Shown here piece by piece: positions 15,643-17,522 of a stretch of DNA of 17,522 nt (its first letter is position 1; every line of letters starts with the position of its first letter). The translations under genes were made by a program, and so were the position numbers. The notes under the pieces were generated by a model that worked only from the letters and a program-made list of their open reading frames with translations, made no database searches and was not told the origin of the DNA. Source of the stretch: Immundisolibacteraceae bacterium (lineage in GTDB: Bacteria; Pseudomonadota; Gammaproteobacteria; Immundisolibacterales; Immundisolibacteraceae); the NCBI GenBank assembly GCA_016763355.1, contig JAESTY010000202.1, positions 1 through 17,522 of the forward strand, in the 5' to 3' direction.

Positions 15643-17181
15643 CTACTGATAACGATCGACCAGCACAAATTTAGTAACTTTGCCGGTGGGTGTTCGGGGT
15701 AGCTGCTCTGCCTGAAACACTACCTGTTTAGGCACCTTAAAACCGGCGAGCGTTGACTTGCAGTGAGCAATAATCTGCTGCTCAGAGACCTGGCTGCCAG
15801 CTGCCGCAACGATGATAGCCGTGACCCTTTCTCCCCAGAGTTCGTCCGCTAGCCCAATCACCGCGCACTCGGCAATGGTGTCGAGTCCAAGGATCACCTC
15901 TTCGACTTCTAACGAAAATACATTCTGACCACCGGTGATAATCATGTCCTTATCGCGGCCCGCAATGTAAAGAAAGCGCTCGGCATCAAACCGACCCAGG
16001 TCACCGGTGTGAACCCAGCCATCACGAAAGGTTTGCGCAGATTTTTCCGGGTTCTGGTAATAGCTGTCGGTCGCCGAGGGTGAGCGAGCGATGATATGAC
16101 CGACTTCGCCCACCGGTAGATCCGCACCCTGGTCATCGATCACCCTTACTTCAGCTCTCTCGATCTGCCGACCCACTGAATCTGGCTTCGCCAGTTTTTC
16201 AGCGGGTTTACTCAGCGTGACAATACCGATTTCCTGCATGCCGTAATACTCATAAAGGTTTGGGCAGAGCAGTTCGCGGGTTCGTTCCCGTATCGGGGCT
16301 GGTAACGGAGCTCCGGCAAAGACAATACCGCGCAGCGAACTCAGATCATAATTTTCCAGGTCTGGTTCGGCCATCATCATCGCCGCCATGGTCGGCACCA
16401 GGTTGGTGATGGTGATAGCTTCACTCTGAATAACCCCAAGCGCCTCTGGCGCAGAGAAATTAAGCAAAACATTGCGCGTACCGGCAAAAATAGCGCCTGC
16501 AATCCAGGCAAAACCGACCCGGCCAAACGCCGGGAAAACGGTCAGCACCGTATCCTGTTCAGTCAGGTCATGACCCTCAGCCATCGACTGGGAACCGGTC
16601 AAATTGCTTTGATGGTTAAGCACGTAAGATTTAGGCAGACCCGTGGTTCCAGAGGTTAAATTAAAATAGAAAGGTTCTCCCTGCTCGACCGCCAGCATCG
16701 GTTCAGATCCCTCGCTCTGCGCCAGGCGCTGATCATAATCAATAGCGTAGTCGGGGATTTCGGCACCGAACCCCATTAGTAGACGCAACCCAAGACTGGC
16801 CGGCCTCACCTGATCAACCAGATCATTAAAGCGAGTTTCAAACAGCAGTCCGGTAGCGCCCATGCTGCCAATAAGCCCGGTGATATCGTCAGCTGAAAGC
16901 CGGTAATTGATTGGTATGCCAACAATCCCGGATTTGGCTAGCATGAAATACCAGTCAACCAGTTCGATTCGGTTAGAACTGAGCATCGCAACCACGTCGC
17001 CTTTCCGGTAACCCTCAGCGGCCATCAAGTTCGCCAGCTGGTTGGCTCGGTGGTTCAGATCTGCAAAGCTAAATCGGCGGTTGGAGGTCATGCAGACCAG
17101 TGCTTCGCGTGAACCAAACCTGCCTGCGGCGGTTGCTAGCATCTGTGCAAGCGGACTCTGGTTGGGAATCGAGTTTTCCAT
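15643..17181 (-). CDS. AMP-forming acyl-CoA ligase (class I adenylate-forming)
   Basis: A second, distinct ligase of 512 residues. It shows the phosphate loop LTSGTTGLPKSYV (175-187), where the usual PKGV is PKSY, then YYGMQEIG (312-319), HTGDLG (391-396), GRDKDMIITGGQNV (408-421) and the catalytic Lys501 in PRTPTGKVTKF. In the YGxTE core motif the Thr that normally contacts the AMP phosphate is Gln316. The active-site lysine and hinge are intact, so it is probably functional. The substrate is unknown; medium- or long-chain fatty acid or aromatic acid are all possible. AAGGA lies 9 nt before the ATG. It faces the SDR convergently. Upstream is a gene-poor stretch with a candidate cupin-like remnant reading in the same direction. 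Confidence 0.88.
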   Translation of the reverse strand: MENSIPNQSPLAQMLATAAGRFGSREALVCMTSNRRFSFADLNHRANQLANLMAAEGYRKGDVVAMLSSNRIELVDWYFMLAKSGIVGIPINYRLSADDITGLIGSMGATGLLFETRFNDLVDQVRPASLGLRLLMGFGAEIPDYAIDYDQRLAQSEGSEPMLAVEQGEPFYFNLTSGTTGLPKSYVLNHQSNLTGSQSMAEGHDLTEQDTVLTVFPAFGRVGFAWIAGAIFAGTRNVLLNFSAPEALGVIQSEAITITNLVPTMAAMMMAEPDLENYDLSSLRGIVFAGAPLPAPIRERTRELLCPNLYEYYGMQEIGIVTLSKPAEKLAKPDSVGRQIERAEVRVIDDQGADLPVGEVGHIIARSPSATDSYYQNPEKSAQTFRDGWVHTGDLGRFDAERFLYIAGRDKDMIITGGQNVFSLEVEEVILGLDTIAECAVIGLADELWGERVTAIIVAAAGSQVSEQQIIAHCKSTLAGFKVPKQVVFQAEQLPRTPTGKVTKFVLVDRYQ

Positions 17182-17522
17182 ATCAACGCTTCCTTTTTAG
17201 CTAAGGCGTGAAATTCGCCGGACTTGTCTCGCTAATCCTATTTCCACTCAATATCGAGCACCTCAATCGTCCGATCGCCGACATTCAACAGGCTGTGGGT
17301 CACATATGGTCTGCCCCGTATTGCAAGATAAAAACTCGGGTTCAAGAGAAAAGGTTGCTCCCAACTATCCGGCCTTTATGTGAGGTTGTCTACACCCCTG
17401 GCCCTGATGGAATTCGCACCTATCGGTCTCATCAAATCTTCGGCTTCATTATGAGCCCGAGACCCCAGCAGACTTATCGATAGGTAGGTCTTACCTTTTT
17501 AGCCATCACCTGATCTTTCATC
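17182..17522. other. 341-bp right end without an intact gene
   Basis: Apart from the cupin-like fragment, this stretch holds little. A weak hairpin, AGGTA (17482-17486) and TACCT (17492-17496) followed by TTTT, could be a poor plus-strand terminator. A minus-strand ATG near 17521 opens a frame of only 15 codons ending in TAA. The plus-strand frame 17208-17483 begins at GTG without a proper ribosome-binding site and resembles nothing I know. Confidence 0.5.
17238..17375 (-). pseudogene. C-terminal remnant of a cupin-like protein (candidate)
   Basis: On the minus strand 45 sense codons run from 17375 to the TAG at 17240-17238 and look like genuine protein: the segment ends GRPYVTHSLLNVGDRTIEVL followed by DIEWK. 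H-x3-N followed by GD and alternating hydrophobic residues resembles the last strands of a cupin barrel. An in-frame TAA (17378-17376) interrupts the frame just before it. The frame upstream of that stop is open again for about 40 codons (ending RARGVDNLT), and the other minus frames are also broken. No start codon with a ribosome-binding site serves the fragment. It ends 56 nt before the downstream ligase ATG, normal spacing for a preceding gene. It may be a pseudogene or a gene broken by sequence errors; chance cannot be excluded. Confidence 0.4.

Noticed and set aside
17208..17483. Plus-strand 91-codon frame with a hydrophobic start
   Set aside because: GTG start without properly spaced ribosome-binding site, no known family, and the minus strand of the same DNA gives a more protein-like tail.

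Overview
The window looks like a chromosomal segment of a gammaproteobacterium with moderate GC content. This rests on lepA directly followed by lepB, on a YcgL-family gene (a family I know mainly from Gammaproteobacteria), and on a two-gene AddA-like/AddB-like repair module. The CoA ligases, SDR and COG2159-type amidohydrolase suggest an environmental, possibly marine, heterotroph, but that is inference. I see no rRNA, tRNA, CRISPR array, insertion sequence or phage gene.

Layout, left to right. (1) Positions 1-1964, minus strand: the 5' end of lepB (signal peptidase I, cut by the window edge) and complete lepA (elongation factor 4), overlapping by ATGA. (2) Positions 2063-3737, minus strand: ycgL, a doubtful small ORF carrying a 12-bp tandem repeat in which Shine-Dalgarno and ATG elements recur, then an ACMSD-like amidohydrolase and an intrinsic terminator that separates this unit from lepA. 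(3) Positions 3831-6661: a plus-strand membrane-anchored HExxH protein converges on a minus-strand pair, a conserved 472-residue protein of unknown function whose stop codon abuts the start of a secreted phospholipase-A2-like protein. (4) Positions 6821-14605, minus strand: an acyl-CoA ligase of the cyclohexanecarboxylate-CoA ligase type, then an AddB-like nuclease/iron-sulfur protein, then an AddA-like helicase-nuclease. These are tightly packed and probably cotranscribed. (5) Positions 14606-17522: a divergent promoter region with an inverted repeat, a plus-strand BadH-like SDR dehydrogenase, a convergent second acyl-CoA ligase, and a gene-poor right end that holds what looks like the broken C-terminus of a cupin-like protein.

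Three processes can be read from the genes. The lepA-lepB pair serves translation and protein export. The AddAB-like pair should resect DNA double-strand ends; both subunits keep their nuclease residues, only the AddA-like subunit keeps a helicase ATPase, and the AddB-like subunit keeps the four-cysteine iron-sulfur staple. The two ligases, the SDR and perhaps the amidohydrolase fit CoA-dependent breakdown of cyclic or other carboxylic acids. The most unusual points are the repeated ribosome-binding/start unit at 3301-3335, the coupling of a secreted PLA2-like protein to a conserved unknown, the placement of a catabolic ligase ahead of repair genes, and the degraded cupin-like tail at the right end.
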